Source: Cryptomeria japonica (lineage: Eukaryota; Streptophyta; Pinopsida; Cupressales; Cupressaceae). From it: a stretch of DNA of 64,000 bases. Location of the stretch: NCBI RefSeq assembly GCF_030272615.1, contig NC_081412.1, forward strand, positions 21,780,432-21,844,431, read 5' to 3'. Positions within the stretch are counted from its first letter, which is position 1, and every line of letters starts with the position of its first letter. Of the stretch, positions 35,264-47,290 are shown in pieces. The notes below the pieces were generated by a model. It saw nothing but the letters and a program-made list of their open reading frames with translations, made no database searches and was not told the DNA's origin. Made by a program: the position numbers and the translations under genes.

Positions 35264-37630
35264 TGTGATAATTTGCCAATAACAACCGAGATCTAGAGGT
35301 CAATGAATAACACAATACAAGAGAGACAAAAATAGACAAGAACAAACTATATTCTCATCAGGATGCAAAATGCCACACTCGATTGTCAATCAGATTACAT
35401 ACAATGTAAATGATCCCCCTTATAAAGGCAAGGCTATAAAAACACAAAATCATGACATGTGGCCCAATGAGATACAAGGGTAGGTGGGGTTAGGTAGAAA
35501 AAATAATAGAAATTTTGACTAAAGGTGGATCACCCACCAAAGGTGGAATGTGACAACAAGATATCACCATAAAAGGTGGAATTTCTCCTACAACCATCTT
35601 CCCACCATCTTCCCTAGATGCACACTTCCCTAAGTGTCTGATATGAAAACTACAATGAATGCATTATCCTAAGTCAACTTAAGTAAAGTGTAACTATGAG
35701 ACATAATTTACACCAACACCCCCCCTTAAGTGCAACCTAGGGGAATGTAGGCTCAAGATAACAATGCAAGATGGATCCTGGCTATAAGACCATGTTAGGT
35801 ACTCATGTACAAATGCATTGCAATCTCTCACAAAGAAAGAAAGAAAGAAAAACCCAATGGGAAAAAAATCCCCCACAAAAGAGAGATAAATACACAATGC
35901 TCTCAATGAAGAATGAGAAGAACAAAACCTCATGTGAGGAAAAAGTCCCCCCATAAGGCAGAAGAAGAGAGACCATGAAACACCCCTCAATTTAGATTAT
36001 CCTAGAAAGATGGTCCAATAATGTTGACCAAAATTCCTCCCCATTAGGAAGAAATAGAACCAATGTTGCACCAAGAATGTTAAAGTGTGATTAAACTAGG
36101 TACCAATGTCGATGAAGAACGATCGATGAATCAGTCACTGCAACAAAATAGAGATTAGGCATGGAGACAATTGCTTAAGCATCAACTGAATACTCGTCAA
36201 TGGAAAATTGGTACAATCTAAGTCTCACTGGAGCCATGCACAAATTTGTACAATCTAAGTTTCATTTGAGCCATGCACCAAGTCTTACAAGATATTTCCT
36301 AATCTACAAAGTACAAGAGGATAACATAAAATATGTCATCAATGACAAAGTACAAAGAGGTGTGGCACTTTATTTTAGTGCGTTACAACATAGCTCATGC
36401 AAGAGAATACAACATGACATGGTGCAAATCTGGAAACATGAAGATGATGCCACCAAAGAAGCCCTATAGAAGATTGTAGATGAAGATGCCTCCAATTGGA
36501 ATGTTACCAAGAAAAAAGTAGGAGCAACTTATCCCCCCCTTGGCTGCAAAGGGGGTTTTTAATATTTTTTTTGTTTTGTTTTATTTTATTTTTTTAATTA
36601 AAAAGTAGGTACTCTGTGGGGCCAGAGGGTACACCTATAAAAAGTGCCCAATTTTTTTTTGATTAAAAAAATCAAACACCCCTCTAAATAAAATAATTTG
36701 TTTATTTACATATGCAATTTAAAAAGAAATGAAAAAATGATAATTTATTTATTTATTTATTTTAAAAATAATTGTACATGTGTAGCTGCATGTGAACTGT
36801 GTTCATACGATAACCTTGGGAGGTGATTTTTCTTAGCTTTGTATCTCAGATCTTAATGAATGAATAAACAATCTTTGGATTTTTTGGCCTTCTGAACACG
36901 ATGGTGATGTTAGATTTGACCCAAAGTGATCCAAAATTCCAAATTGCTCCTGGGACAGGTAACCACCCTCCACCTTCAAACAACTCTAGATTTTACCTCT
37001 GATGTCAGATTTGGATGAAACATTCGGTGATTTTGACATTCTTGAACCTCCTTAATCCAATGGTGACTTTAGATCGGACCCAACAAGCTCCAATATTAAC
37101 TTGCAATAGAAAGATCCAAAATACAAAACCCCAAATTACATCAAATTTCTCTCAAATGACTATCCATGGCACTTTAATGGCTTTGATACCATGTGAGAAT
37201 TTACCAAAAGCAACCAAGATCTAGAGGCGAATGAATAGCACAATACAAGAGATACAAAAATAAACAAGAAAAAATTGTATTCTCATCAAGATGCAAACTG
37301 CCCAACTCCATATTATTAGTTGAATTACATACAATGTAAATGAGCTTGCTTATAAAGGCAAGGCTATGAAAGCACAAAATCATAACATGTGGCCCGATGA
37401 GATACAAGGGTAGGTAGAAAAAATAATATAATATTGGACCACTAAAGGCAGATCATCCACCAAAGGTGGATTGTGACAACAAGATATCACCACAAAAGGT
37501 GGAATTTCTCCTACAACCATCTTCCCTAGACGCACACTTCCCTAAGTGTTTGATATGCAAACTAAAATGAATGCATTATCCTAAGTCAATTTAAGTAAAG
37601 TGTAACTATGAGACATAATTTATACCAACA
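35264..37630 (-). mobile_element. Nested coding-free LTR element inside copia relic
   Basis: LTRs are 35264-35718 (455 bp) and 37192-37630 (439 bp), beginning TGTTGGT on the minus strand and ending CA. The primer site TGGTATCAAAGCC abuts the 5' LTR (plus 37179-37191), and the purine tract AAGGGGGG abuts the 3' LTR (plus 35719-35726). Flanking ACAAC (35259-35263) and ACCAC (37631-37635) form a one-mismatch target duplication. The 1.46-kb interior has no Gag or Pol frame, so the element has all cis signals but depends on others for proteins. Confidence 0.85.
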
Positions 37631-37639
37631 ACCACCATT

Positions 37640-40560
37640 AGAGAGTCATGCGACTTCTTGTAAACCTAAAAGATTTCAGAAAAATACAAACTTAGTCTCA
37701 CATAATGCCTTGGTAAAAATATGTGTGATTTTATCTTTTGATTTACAATATTGAAGATGAATCACCCATTTCTAGATGAGATGCCTAATATAATGATGAT
37801 AGACCTCTATTTTCTTTGTTTGAGCATGAAATATTAGATTCTTGGACAATGAGATGGCACTTTGATTGTCACAATGAAGTACTGAAGGTCTTGTTTGATG
37901 TTCCTTAAGTAGTGAGAGAATAACTCGTAGTCACGTTATTTCTTTAGCTGCTTTATTTGATGAAGTATATTCCACCTTTGTAGTAGATAGAGTAATACTA
38001 TCTATTTTTTCTTACTACACCATGAAATGGGACCCGAACCAAGAGAGACAACATAACCTATAGTTGATTTGTGATATGTAATGTGGTGAAAATTAAGGTT
38101 TCCACCACTAGATATAGTAAAACCGCTAATTTTGCTTAGGGACCAATTGCATTAGGGGAAAGTAGGAATTTGATAGATCTAAATCTAATAGATCTAGATT
38201 TTAATCTAATTACAGGCTCTTCTTTCCCTTGAGTTGAATTTGATTTGAATTTCTTGAAGATACTAAAATTAGGGTAAATGTGTGTAAATTGAAGTAATTA
38301 CGTATAAAAGTGAGCTACAATCATCAAACAAAGACACGAACTTGGATTTGAGAAATATGTGAATGTTATTTATTCCAAAAAGGTCGACTTGAATTATATG
38401 GACCAAAATGTCGGTCGCTTTGGTCTTCTGAAATTTCTGTCATCCAAAAGGGAACTTGTACATCTCTGCAAATAATGTCGATCCTGAAAATCACAACTTT
38501 ATACTTGTTTACTGCACATAAAAAAGAAGGGGGAAATTGTTGGGAATAGGGGCTTGCTTAAGTCAATCCCAGTTTAGGAATTAAACTTGAATGAAATAAT
38601 GCAAATATTGAAATAAATGCTAAAAAGATATACCTCAGATTCAAAATTGTTGATGTTGATGCTTTGCTTCTTGAATGTAATCACATATGTTGTATGAAAT
38701 GACATGAACATGACAAAACCCTAATAACACACATGTTTACATATAAATGATGTAATTTTGGTCCACAATGGTTGAATAAAGAATATGTAGCTTTGAAGAT
38801 CTCTAAAAATGCTTGATGATGAATGCTTCATGGATGCATGGATTGATTGCTTGAGGATCATGATTTAAAATAAATATAGATGAAATTAAGTTTGATCAAC
38901 TATCTTTATATAGGGTTATCTAGGTCATTTACCGATTAGGCCGACCTCCAACGGTCATGTGGAGCCACAAAATTAAATTCCCACTAGAGAGATAAGACCC
39001 TACCTCATTTCAAAATTGGGCCCAACTAAGAGGGACTAGGGTGTGGGTACCCTTCTCCATCCCAGAAAGGGACCACAATTAAGTCCTAGGGAGAAGGACA
39101 CATAAGGACACTCCTCTAGGAAGTTCATCGGTGGGTGTACATGGCATCAAAATTGGAGATTGGGCACAAAACAAAACTAGATAGGAGATGAGGAGGGGAC
39201 ACACTAAATTAGTGGCACAAACATGAGGTGTAAATTAGCCCAATGACAATTTATGATGCTACAAAATCATCTACACATCCCACCCAATCTGAATCTCAAT
39301 ACCCAACAAGTTATGGATCTACATGAGAAGAATAATACACAACCATTGTCAAAGTCCCTTGCACATATCTTAATATTCTCTTTGCTGCAACCCAATGTGG
39401 AAGCTTAGGAGAACTCAAAAACCTTGAACCACACTTAGTGCAAAAGAAATATCTAGTCGGGTGTTCAAGCCAAGTACACCAAACTTCCAACCAATTGCTT
39501 GTATAAGGTAGTATCGACATCCTCACCTTCCATATCCTTGGTCAACTTTAATCTTGGAGCAACTGGAGTAAACACACTCTTACAATCTTGCATCTTAAAA
39601 TTTATTAACAAATCTAGAGCATACTTGGCTTGAGAGAGATAAATACCATCATATTTATGTCATACTTGTATACCAAGAAAGTAGTGTAGAAAACCAAGAT
39701 CTGTCATCTCAAATGTATCTTGTAAATTTAACTTTGTCATTGATTTGGTTCGTTATGTCCTATAATGATGAGATCATCAACATAAAGTACAATAATATTT
39801 ATGCTACCATCACCAAATTCCTTCACATACAAATTTGAATCACGAGGACTATTATTGAAACCTTCGGTTTGGAAATATTCATTAATTTTAGCATACCAAT
39901 CCCTTGGAGCTTGTTTCAAACCATATAGTGACTTCTTTAATTTGCAAACAACGCGTTCTTATCCTCAACTTTAAAATCCTTGGGGTTGATTCATATATAT
40001 TTCTTCATTGATTTCACCATTCAAAAATGCATTCTTGACATCCATTTGGCGAAGAGACCACTTGAAATGAGTTGCCAATGCTATAATAGTCAATTGATAG
40101 TACTAATATTTGCTACTAGGGCAATTTTTTTGTATAGTCAATTCCCTCTTTTTGTGAATACCCTTTGGCCATTAGTCTTGCCTTGTTCTTTTCAATGCCC
40201 CCATCTGACTTGAACCTAGTTTTATATACCCACTTCTTGTTGACCACATTCTTGCCTTTGGGAAAGTCCACCAATTCCCAAGTTTCTTTATCGAAGAATC
40301 ATACTCATTTTGCATAGCTTGTTCCAATTCATGGTTTCCTTTAGCCTCATTATATGTTTGATTATCATTAGTCTTCATTATGATGGTCATTAGAGCATAA
40401 TTAATTTGATGACTCTTTTGATAAATCTCTTGAAGATTCTGTGGTATTTGGAGGACTAAATTCCTCAATTATATCAAAAGTTTCCTTCGAACATTCATTT
40501 GTTTCAAAATCATTAGAAAATTCATTATTATCTATGACCACTTTATGGAATAGGCTTGAG
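37640..40560 (-). pseudogene. Decayed copia reverse transcriptase-RNase H
   Basis: On the minus strand reverse transcriptase begins near 40310 (AMQNEYDS), passes KQAPRDWYAKINEYF near 39910 and the YVDD active site in LYVDDLIIIGHN near 39750, and reaches HWVAAKRILRYVQGTL near 39360. RNase H starts with DSDWVGCVDD at about 39300, stops at the insertion, resumes near 38085 with STIGYVVSLGSGP and ends near 37640 (DNQSAISL and IFTKAL motifs). Several frameshifts and stops are present. 40310-40560 encodes the variable integrase-RT linker. Confidence 0.8.
38085..39258 (+). mobile_element. 3' fragment of a plus-strand copia element
   Basis: The polypurine tract AAAAAAGAAGGGGGAAAT (38520-38537) is followed by TGTTGGGAATAGGGGC, a classic copia LTR start; the LTR would span about 38538-39258. 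About 450 bp of internal DNA precedes it. The insertion lies within the RNase H reading frame of the host copia, so it arrived later. There is no 5' LTR. Confidence 0.65.
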
Positions 40561-40602
40561 GATTTTATCACGTCTTCAAAACCTATTTAAAGATAACTTA
40601 CT

Positions 40603-40799
40603 ATACCCAAATTAAAAATCAAATATTGTATTGATAGGCAAATTTGCATTAAATGATAGTTACATATCAGAGAAGATTTAGCTGAAATATTTATGATGGT
40701 TGGTGGTAAATGGTTGTGCAGACAACAATACGTGAAAGACATGGAAGTCTAGAACATCCCTTGGTCTGTGTCAACCTTATTAATTAATTTATTCTAACA
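40603..40799 (-). repeat. 5' LTR of split copia relic
   Basis: Partner of 34890-35109; its left limit is blurred and no primer site is retained beside it. Confidence 0.6.
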
Positions 40800-41982
40800 C
40801 TACGCAGTACAATTTTATTGCTCTCTTTTGCAACTTCCTTCCTTTGGTTTTTTGTGCACTCCACTCATCACTTCTTTACCTCTTTTGTTGCATGGGCTCC
40901 TCTTCTCTGCTCATTGGTCTCACTCGTTTCTAGCGCTACATAAGCATGCCCCTCTTAGCTAATTCTCTAAGCCGTATTGCTATTAATTTTATAAATAAAC
41001 TCTACACACCTCTCTATAATCATATTCTATTCCATTTGAAACTAATCATGCGCCCCTCTTCCTCACAGGATGGCTCCCCAATTTTTTTAATATTAGTTTT
41101 TATTTCCATATTTGAATTGTCAACAACAACCTTGAGTTCTGCAACTTGTTCAAATAAAGCCCTGATATGTAATGCAACTTCTAATGATGATGGGTTATTT
41201 CGTGTACTTTTATCTGAATATCCATGAAACCATATGCTTAGTTATATTAAGTTTGTACTTCTTGAAGGACCTTATAATTTTCGGATCATCTCATGCTCAA
41301 ACTGTATCAAAATTAACCTTGTGTTGGTACATGTTGGAGTACAATACCACGGAAAGGGGGGGGGGGGGGTGAATCAGTGGTATATCAATTCAAATGAATT
41401 TAATTTAATCTTTCAAATACTTTGTTCATAACAATGATGAGGACAAGCAAACATATACCCAACCACTTTGGCAAACATTGATAACTCAAGAAAACAACTC
41501 AGACCTTCTGCAACACTAATTAGAGTAATAAGATAACCTCTCTTGAAAAGAAATATTGCATCATATTAATCATGACAACTTATGATAGGTATCAAGACAA
41601 CAATACAATACTAACAGATCTTCTATTACAAGAAAGTATCAACCCAACGTTATGAAGTAAACATGAACTCACAAATATAAGACTTAAGAGTAAAGATATT
41701 TGCACAATTTTTGATATCATAACTTAGATTTTGCTATGAATTTTGACTGACTTAGATAAAGATGAGCAGAGGACATGATCACAAACAATAATAAATTTTG
41801 ATGTTGATCAATGAATCTTAGGACAACTTAAAATTGAATGACACATGATAAGCAAATGCACATAGGAAGCAGGCATATCAAAACAACTCACAACACAAAA
41901 ATTGTCCTGAGTGGAAAACCCTCATGGGGTAGAAAAACCACTCGAAAATACCTCACTAGCTTCATCTGCAAAATTAATGTTT
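40800..41982. other. Repetitive non-coding stretch with a 14-base G run
   Basis: No gene recognised. A G run at about 41349-41363 followed by TGAATCAGTGG resembles a polypurine tract plus a plant repeat motif, but no LTR can be delimited. GAGTGGAAAACCCTCATGGGG near 41910 is another word typical of plant LTR elements. Confidence 0.35.
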
Positions 41983-42054
41983 ACATATGCCTCATTGACT
42001 AAATATGCCTCACTGGCTAAATGTGCCTCATTGGCTGAGTATGCCTCACTGGCT
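41983..42054. repeat. 18-bp tandem repeat, 4 copies
   Basis: Units start at 41983, 42001, 42019 and 42037, consensus AAATATGCCTCAYTGGCT. Further TCACTAGC- and CCTCATTGGA-type relatives lie on both sides. Confidence 0.85.
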
Positions 42055-42239
42055 AGAAGGTCTCACTAACCAAGGAACTTCAGTGGTTACAAATGCGCCT
42101 CATTGGATTTCACAACTTTCTCAATTAAGTTTCACTACATACAGAGTTTAAACTCTGTTTCATTACATATCATCTTCTTAACTTATAAAAGTTAGAAGCA
42201 ACTGTACAAATTTTTTCAAATCAGTTCATGTGCAATATA

Positions 42240-42632
42240 CTATTTATATGGTTCATCATACATAATTACATCATATAGAGAACAAAATTTGTTCACATAT
42301 ACAATGTCATTGTTGTCACGAAGGATTGCACCCATGATGCTAAGTGTGAAACCAAGCAATCCCGTGAAACATGGAAACACCTCCGAGCCTGTGGGTTTCT
42401 CAAGTTGAAGGTGAATCTCTGGGTTATGGTCCGACTTCCCTTGAATCCCTCCTAAAACTAAAATGACTGATGTGGAAAAGAGAGAAATAATCTGAAAAAT
42501 ATTGAAAGCTGCAACTAAACTAGGAGGTGATACATTGAAATTATAATGATAATAGCCTAAGAACCCACAAAAATATGACAGAACCTCACCCACACAAAAT
42601 AATTGTACTCTTAAACCACATAAATATTTCAC
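42240..42632 (-). CDS. Hypothetical 130-residue frame with hydrophobic segments
   Basis: The frame is open for 130 codons on the minus strand, long for this AT-rich region. The translation has about two possible membrane-spanning stretches (around FNIFQIISLFSTSVILVLGG and FTGLLGFTLSIMGAIL). I recognise no family. There is no TATA box, intron or codon evidence, and it lies among repeats, so a chance frame or decayed fragment is likely. Confidence 0.15.
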   Translation of the reverse strand: MKYLCGLRVQLFCVGEVLSYFCGFLGYYHYNFNVSPPSLVAAFNIFQIISLFSTSVILVLGGIQGKSDHNPEIHLQLEKPTGSEVFPCFTGLLGFTLSIMGAILRDNNDIVYVNKFCSLYDVIMYDEPYK

Positions 42633-43097
42633 AGGAAGGCTAAGGGAATCATAAGCTTGGAAGAAAAACCAGTTTCACAACCAAATTGATAATTATCTCT
42701 TTGACAAAACCTAAAACCTGTGATTATACAAAAAGCAGAAAATACATGCACATAAAATAGACTGAAATTCAAAGGTTTCTCGATCAAAACACAGTAAATC
42801 TCTGTCAAATCTACAAATGAACATGCACAATTACCCAGGCAGACATATGAAACTCTATAATATCAAAAGGATGCTGCTATATAAAACTGAAAAAGCTAAA
42901 GTGCTGAGATACAATGCTTTTTTTCAAAAAATGTGTATGCAAAAAAGAAAGAACTAGAGGGAAAAAAGGAGAATAGAAGAATATATAGATCTCATGAACA
43001 AGATCTCCTCCAAAAACCCTAAAAAATGAAAATCTACATGAGAAAAAGCCTTGGGCGAATTTGCCCAAAAAAGCCTAAAGAACTCATACGAAACCCT

Positions 43098-43376
43098 GCC
43101 AAAAATAGCCTCCAATGCCCAAAATAGGACCCCAACTGATGTTGCATGAAAAAGAATCCTTGTGCTAAAAATAGAACTGTCAATCTGCTGCCAAAAATAG
43201 GTCTACTGAAGAAGCAAGACTGACTATCCACAACTGCATACCCTACTACCAAATATAGAGTTGAGATAAAACAAAGACCTCCCCCCTAAAAACTGCATGG
43301 CAAGACACCAAAAATAGTTCCCTTGAAAAGCAAATTACCTCTCTGAAAACTATGCATGTCTCTAAGCCAAAAATAG
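43098..43376. repeat. Cluster of seven CCAAAAATAG-like words
   Basis: Near-identical words occur at 43098, 43118, 43164, 43190, 43248, 43307 and 43366, mostly GCCAAAAATAG, with unrelated DNA between. The word resembles the CArG-type site of MADS-box factors (C, eight A/T-like positions, G), but function is not shown. It could equally be the remnant of a degenerate minisatellite. Confidence 0.6.
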
Positions 43377-44972
43377 CTATAAAAGCACCTCTTTACTTTG
43401 AACATGTTATCTTACCTTTGCCTTTTATTCAATTTTATTTTAACATTTATTTTGAACAATTAATAAAATAGTTTTAATAAATGATAAAATAAATCAATTT
43501 TTTTAAAGTTATTTTTAGAATTTAATATAATTTTATTAAGATTTTTAATAAAATTAATCTTAATAAAGCTATATTAAATTCTAATAAAGTACAAGGCAAA
43601 AGAAAAATATAAAAAATCTTTCAAAATATTCCGACCTCCTTTGCCTGAGGGATATATACATAAGTCCAATGACTTGGAAGTCATTGACCACATCTAATAA
43701 TAGCTTTGCAGAGATTTATTTTATGGAATTTTTTTAAAAAAATATCACTCATCGGATTAGGGCATGCAGTGAAAAAGCACTTTGAACCCTAATTTCACTT
43801 TATCATTTCCATCTTTGTCTTCTTGGAGAAGACTCTCTTTGGCAGGCATGCACTGTAGGGTTTGGACAAGAGATTTGACTGTGGAACTTCAATAAGAACT
43901 TGGGTTTTGAAGGTCTAACTTGGACGTCTTGCATGATATTTGCATGGTATGCGACTGTGACCTTTTACCTTCATGTCATTATTGTTTTGAAGACACTTTA
44001 TTGTAAAACCTGTGTGTTTACTTCTGCATATATTTGAAGTTTTGAACTGAAGTCTCTTTCATGCATTTGTTGTCTTTCGAGTGTAATATTTTCTCCTTCA
44101 CTGTTTAAATCTTACATCTCTACCTTCATTTGCCTCAAACAAAAATTATTTGTGTCATGTGAAGGGGTATTTATGTTTTCTAGCTGTAATAGATAATTTT
44201 AAAGCTTGGTTTGGAAGAATATATTCATACTATAATCTTTACTGTGGTTTTCCCTTAATGCAACATTTTGACAGTCATTAATTTGAATGATTTCATAAAT
44301 TTGAAACCAAAAAATAGTGATTACTCTTCTCTACTGTGTTCTTATGACTTTATGACAAAAAACCCGGCCTCTGTAACTGCTCACGAATTCAAATCACATA
44401 GTGCTCAAGCTGATGGTAGTGATTATGGTTCGTGAGGAGGGTTGTCTTTTTACTCAGATACCGCCATACTATGTTGTGACCATTTGTATATGGTTTTTTT
44501 TGGCTTCATAGCTATTATGTATAGAAGATCATGTATCCACTATCTTTTGATCTGCAAATTGTGTGATAGTGACCCTCTACTAGGTGACTGGTGCTACCAA
44601 ACATCTTGTGACTGTATATGCTTCTCCATAAAGATTTGTACATGATATGAGACTTTTGTTTATTTGTCTGCTTATGGTCATTGTACCTTGTAAGTTTCTC
44701 TGCATCCTTATGAAGATTGTAATTTTTGTCTAAATGATCTTTGTTGTCTCTGTGTGACCTTTTAATTGATGTTCTTATGCAATTGTAGTGACCCTTATTG
44801 CCAGCTATTCATTGCATACATTTTTTTAATCTGGGTTTTTAATGACTGTCATTGTTTATTTTATTGATGCCTCTGAAGGTCACTTGTGGTCTCATACCTC
44901 TGTCATAAGTATGTTAGTCAACTGCACTGTTGCTGTGATCTTGCAATGGACTGTCTTTGAGGTTAGTTGACT
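43377..44972. other. Non-coding DNA left of the Gag-only element
   Basis: No gene seen. 43430-43610 is nearly pure A/T with TTTTAATAAA-type words. From about 44300 the T-rich texture with frequent GACTGT and TGACCTT words matches that at 52513-55700, as expected if the young element split a single older repeat. Confidence 0.4.
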
Positions 44973-44977
44973 GTAGC

Positions 44978-46108
44978 TATAGCGTCCTAAAATTGCGACA
45001 CTTGCAATTTCGACCGCATTTGGGTCTTCACGATGGCGATGCAACACTAAACCTGGATGGAGACCCCGAAACTTGCTCATGACACCAAAAACTGCATTTT
45101 CTTGCACCCTGGCCTGAACCTCCTTTGCACCCTGCTGTCCTGGGAGGTGGGACCAGAGCGCCCAGTGCCCTGGTTCCCCAGGACCATGGCGCCCAGCGCC
45201 CTGGTCCCCCAGGACCATGGCGCCCAACGCCCTAGTCCCTGGCCCTATTTTGGGCCCGGTCTCCTATGGGACTTCGGGTCTTTTTGTTTGCAAAATTGGA
45301 AAATAACATTTCCTGGTCGGCCTAAGGTCGGGAAAATCAGTCTATCAGCCCTAATTGACAAGTATATAAACTACATTTTCCTCTTTCATTCGATATGATG
45401 GAAAAGGCGTGGAAACTATACTCAAGCATTCAAGCATTCAAGCATTCCTTCAAGCAATTGATCATTCTAAGTCTCCATTCAAGGCTAAGTGTTGCATTCA
45501 AGACAAGGATTCAACCATTGAAGAGGAGATCATGTACAACACATTACATGCTACAACATACAACATACAACAAACAACAACATCTATACCTTCGCATATA
45601 AGGATACAAACATCCTTACAACAAGGTTGCAGGTACGCGGCTGAAATTGAAGATCTGGAATCCTTGTGCAGAGACGAACAGATCCCCCTTTGTTTCGCGG
45701 ATTTTTCGGAGGACCGTGTGCACGCCGGGCGCCATCGTCCCGTCAACTTTTGCTCAAATTTGCAGGACAGCGCCGTCTCGACATTTTACTGCTAATTCCA
45801 GGTCCGCAGCTTCATATCATATCCCTATCTCAGTTTATAAGCGAATCTTTATCACTTTCTATGCATTCCTAGTTCAATCTTTCCATCTACATTCTTTACA
45901 AAAGAGGGTATCCTTGCTATCACAAACCCTTGAAACTCATATAGAATCCAATCTTGCATTGCGTGGGATTGGATCTTGTGGGTTTCAACCCCTCTTTTGA
46001 ATGTAAAGTCCCTCCTAAGTGAAAACCATCAACCCTAGTGACTCTCCCTTCTCCCTCCTCGGAGTTGGGGAGGGGAGAACGACCAGGGTTCGATTTTTCC
46101 GCTTTACA
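44978..46108 (+). repeat. 5' LTR of Gag-only element
   Basis: It starts TATAGCGTCC where the 3' LTR has TGTAGCGTCC, so the canonical TG is mutated. It ends CGCTTTACA. Compared with the 3' LTR it has about 100 extra bp at 45132-45235 made of 31-bp palindromic units, and one fewer 8-bp TCAAGCAT unit near 45425. Other differences are nearly all transitions. Confidence 0.95.
45158..45250 (+). repeat. 31-bp palindrome-containing tandem units in 5' LTR only
   Basis: Units begin at 45158, 45189 and 45220 with GCGCCCARYGCCCTRGTYCC. Each full unit holds the stem TGGTCC / GGACCA around a 4-base loop. The 3' LTR has only GCGCCCTGGTCCCTGGCCC here. The core CGCCCTGGTCCC is identical to the left arm of the palindrome array at 335-2505. 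Confidence 0.9.
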
Positions 46109-47290
46109 TTTTGGTGAACCCGACGTGAACATCCTTTCTGATTATTCATAGTTAGATCTGAAAATTGGATTCCTTGATTACATTTCCATGTTTGATCTTT
46201 GGCAAAATTTTAGAGGTTAATTGCATAAAAACCCTAAATTTTCTTTTTAAGTAATTAAACTTGTGAAATGTTTAATTGTTGATGCTTGTTTCAGATCTGC
46301 CCTTCTATTACAAATTATCAATTCATATTTGTGCTTTGATTTTGAAAATTAAGTGGTTAAGTGTCAAAACCCTAATTTTTGAAACCCTCTTGATTCAACC
46401 TTTGTCCGACAATTTCACTGATCAAAACATCTCCAAATCGGCTGTAACTTTGGATTCCGCAATAAAATCACAATATCTTTCATCCTTGAAAATTTGAAAA
46501 AAAGTTGCGAGGACCGTGTGCACTTCGAGCGCCATCATCCCCGACATTTTTTCCGAAATTTCAGGAGCGAGATCTTACTGTATTTTCCTGCTAAAATCCA
46601 GAATTTTGGCTGATTTTATCAATTTTAACACCTTCAAAATTACAGTCAAAGTTGGTCTAGTGATTGCTTGGATTGAGGCTTCTAATCATTCAAAAATTGT
46701 TGAAATTGAAATTTGTGTCAAAATTGTGTTTCTTACTATCCTAAATCTGAAAAGTGTGTTGGCATTCATTCGAAATTTCAGTGCTTTATTCAAATTCTTG
46801 CAATTTGTGACTTTTGAAATTAAGTGCTTAATTACAACAACTTTGATTTCCGCTTTCAGAATTGAATTTTGCGTGAAATTGAGTCAATTTTCAAATTTCA
46901 AAACTTGCATTGCTCTTAACATTCCCTCTAAAATCATAAAATTCAAAATTTCAGTTTCCCTCTCTTTTTCAAAATTCAAATTTTGCATTTTTCGACAATC
47001 TGGGTAGGGTTCAATTTTGAGATTGCAACTTTAATTTGGCCTATCTACAAATCGTAAAATAACTCAATTTTTTTAGGTTAGCTGTAAAATCATCATAACT
47101 TTCATCCCTGCAAATTTCGAAAAAAGTTGTGAGGACCGTGTGCACTCCGAGCGCCACGGTCCCGGACATTTTTTTCGAAATTTCGGGAGACTGTCATGAT
47201 TGCATTTAACAGCTTAAATCTAGAAGATTGGCTGGTTTTACTGAAATTTGCTACCTCTAAAATTCAAAATCTTCTCTCTCTCTTTAGTGC
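46109..47290 (+). other. Leader of Gag-only element, with repeated GGACCGTGTGCAC module
   Basis: This 1.18-kb untranslated leader contains two copies of a ~70-bp module (near 46505-46575 and 47128-47200): AGTTGYGAGGACCGTGTGCAC, GAGCGCCA and a CGGACATTTTTT-CGAAATTTC-type tail. The same module occurs in each LTR (45705-45790 and 52105-52190). A 163-codon frame at 46516-47007 is open but has no known domain. Confidence 0.7.

Larger units (their letters stand above)
34890..40799 (-). mobile_element. Ty1-copia relic split by two insertions
   Basis: The 3' LTR is 34890-35109, preceded on the minus strand by the polypurine tract AAATAGGGGGGA. The 5' LTR is about 40603-40799; both start TGTTAGAATAAATT on the minus strand. 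RNase H and reverse transcriptase remnants lie between. The element lacks Gag, protease and integrase: the 5' LTR joins almost directly to the integrase-RT linker. A 2.4-kb element (35264-37630) interrupts it just downstream of RNase H, and a 1.2-kb plus-strand copia 3' fragment (about 38085-39258) splits the RNase H coding region. No target duplication is recognisable for the host element. Confidence 0.75.

Noticed and set aside
46516-47007. 163-codon frame in the leader of the Gag-only element
   Set aside because: AT-rich with Phe/Ile/Lys-rich translation, no domain, and it spans one of the repeated leader modules; a chance frame is likely.
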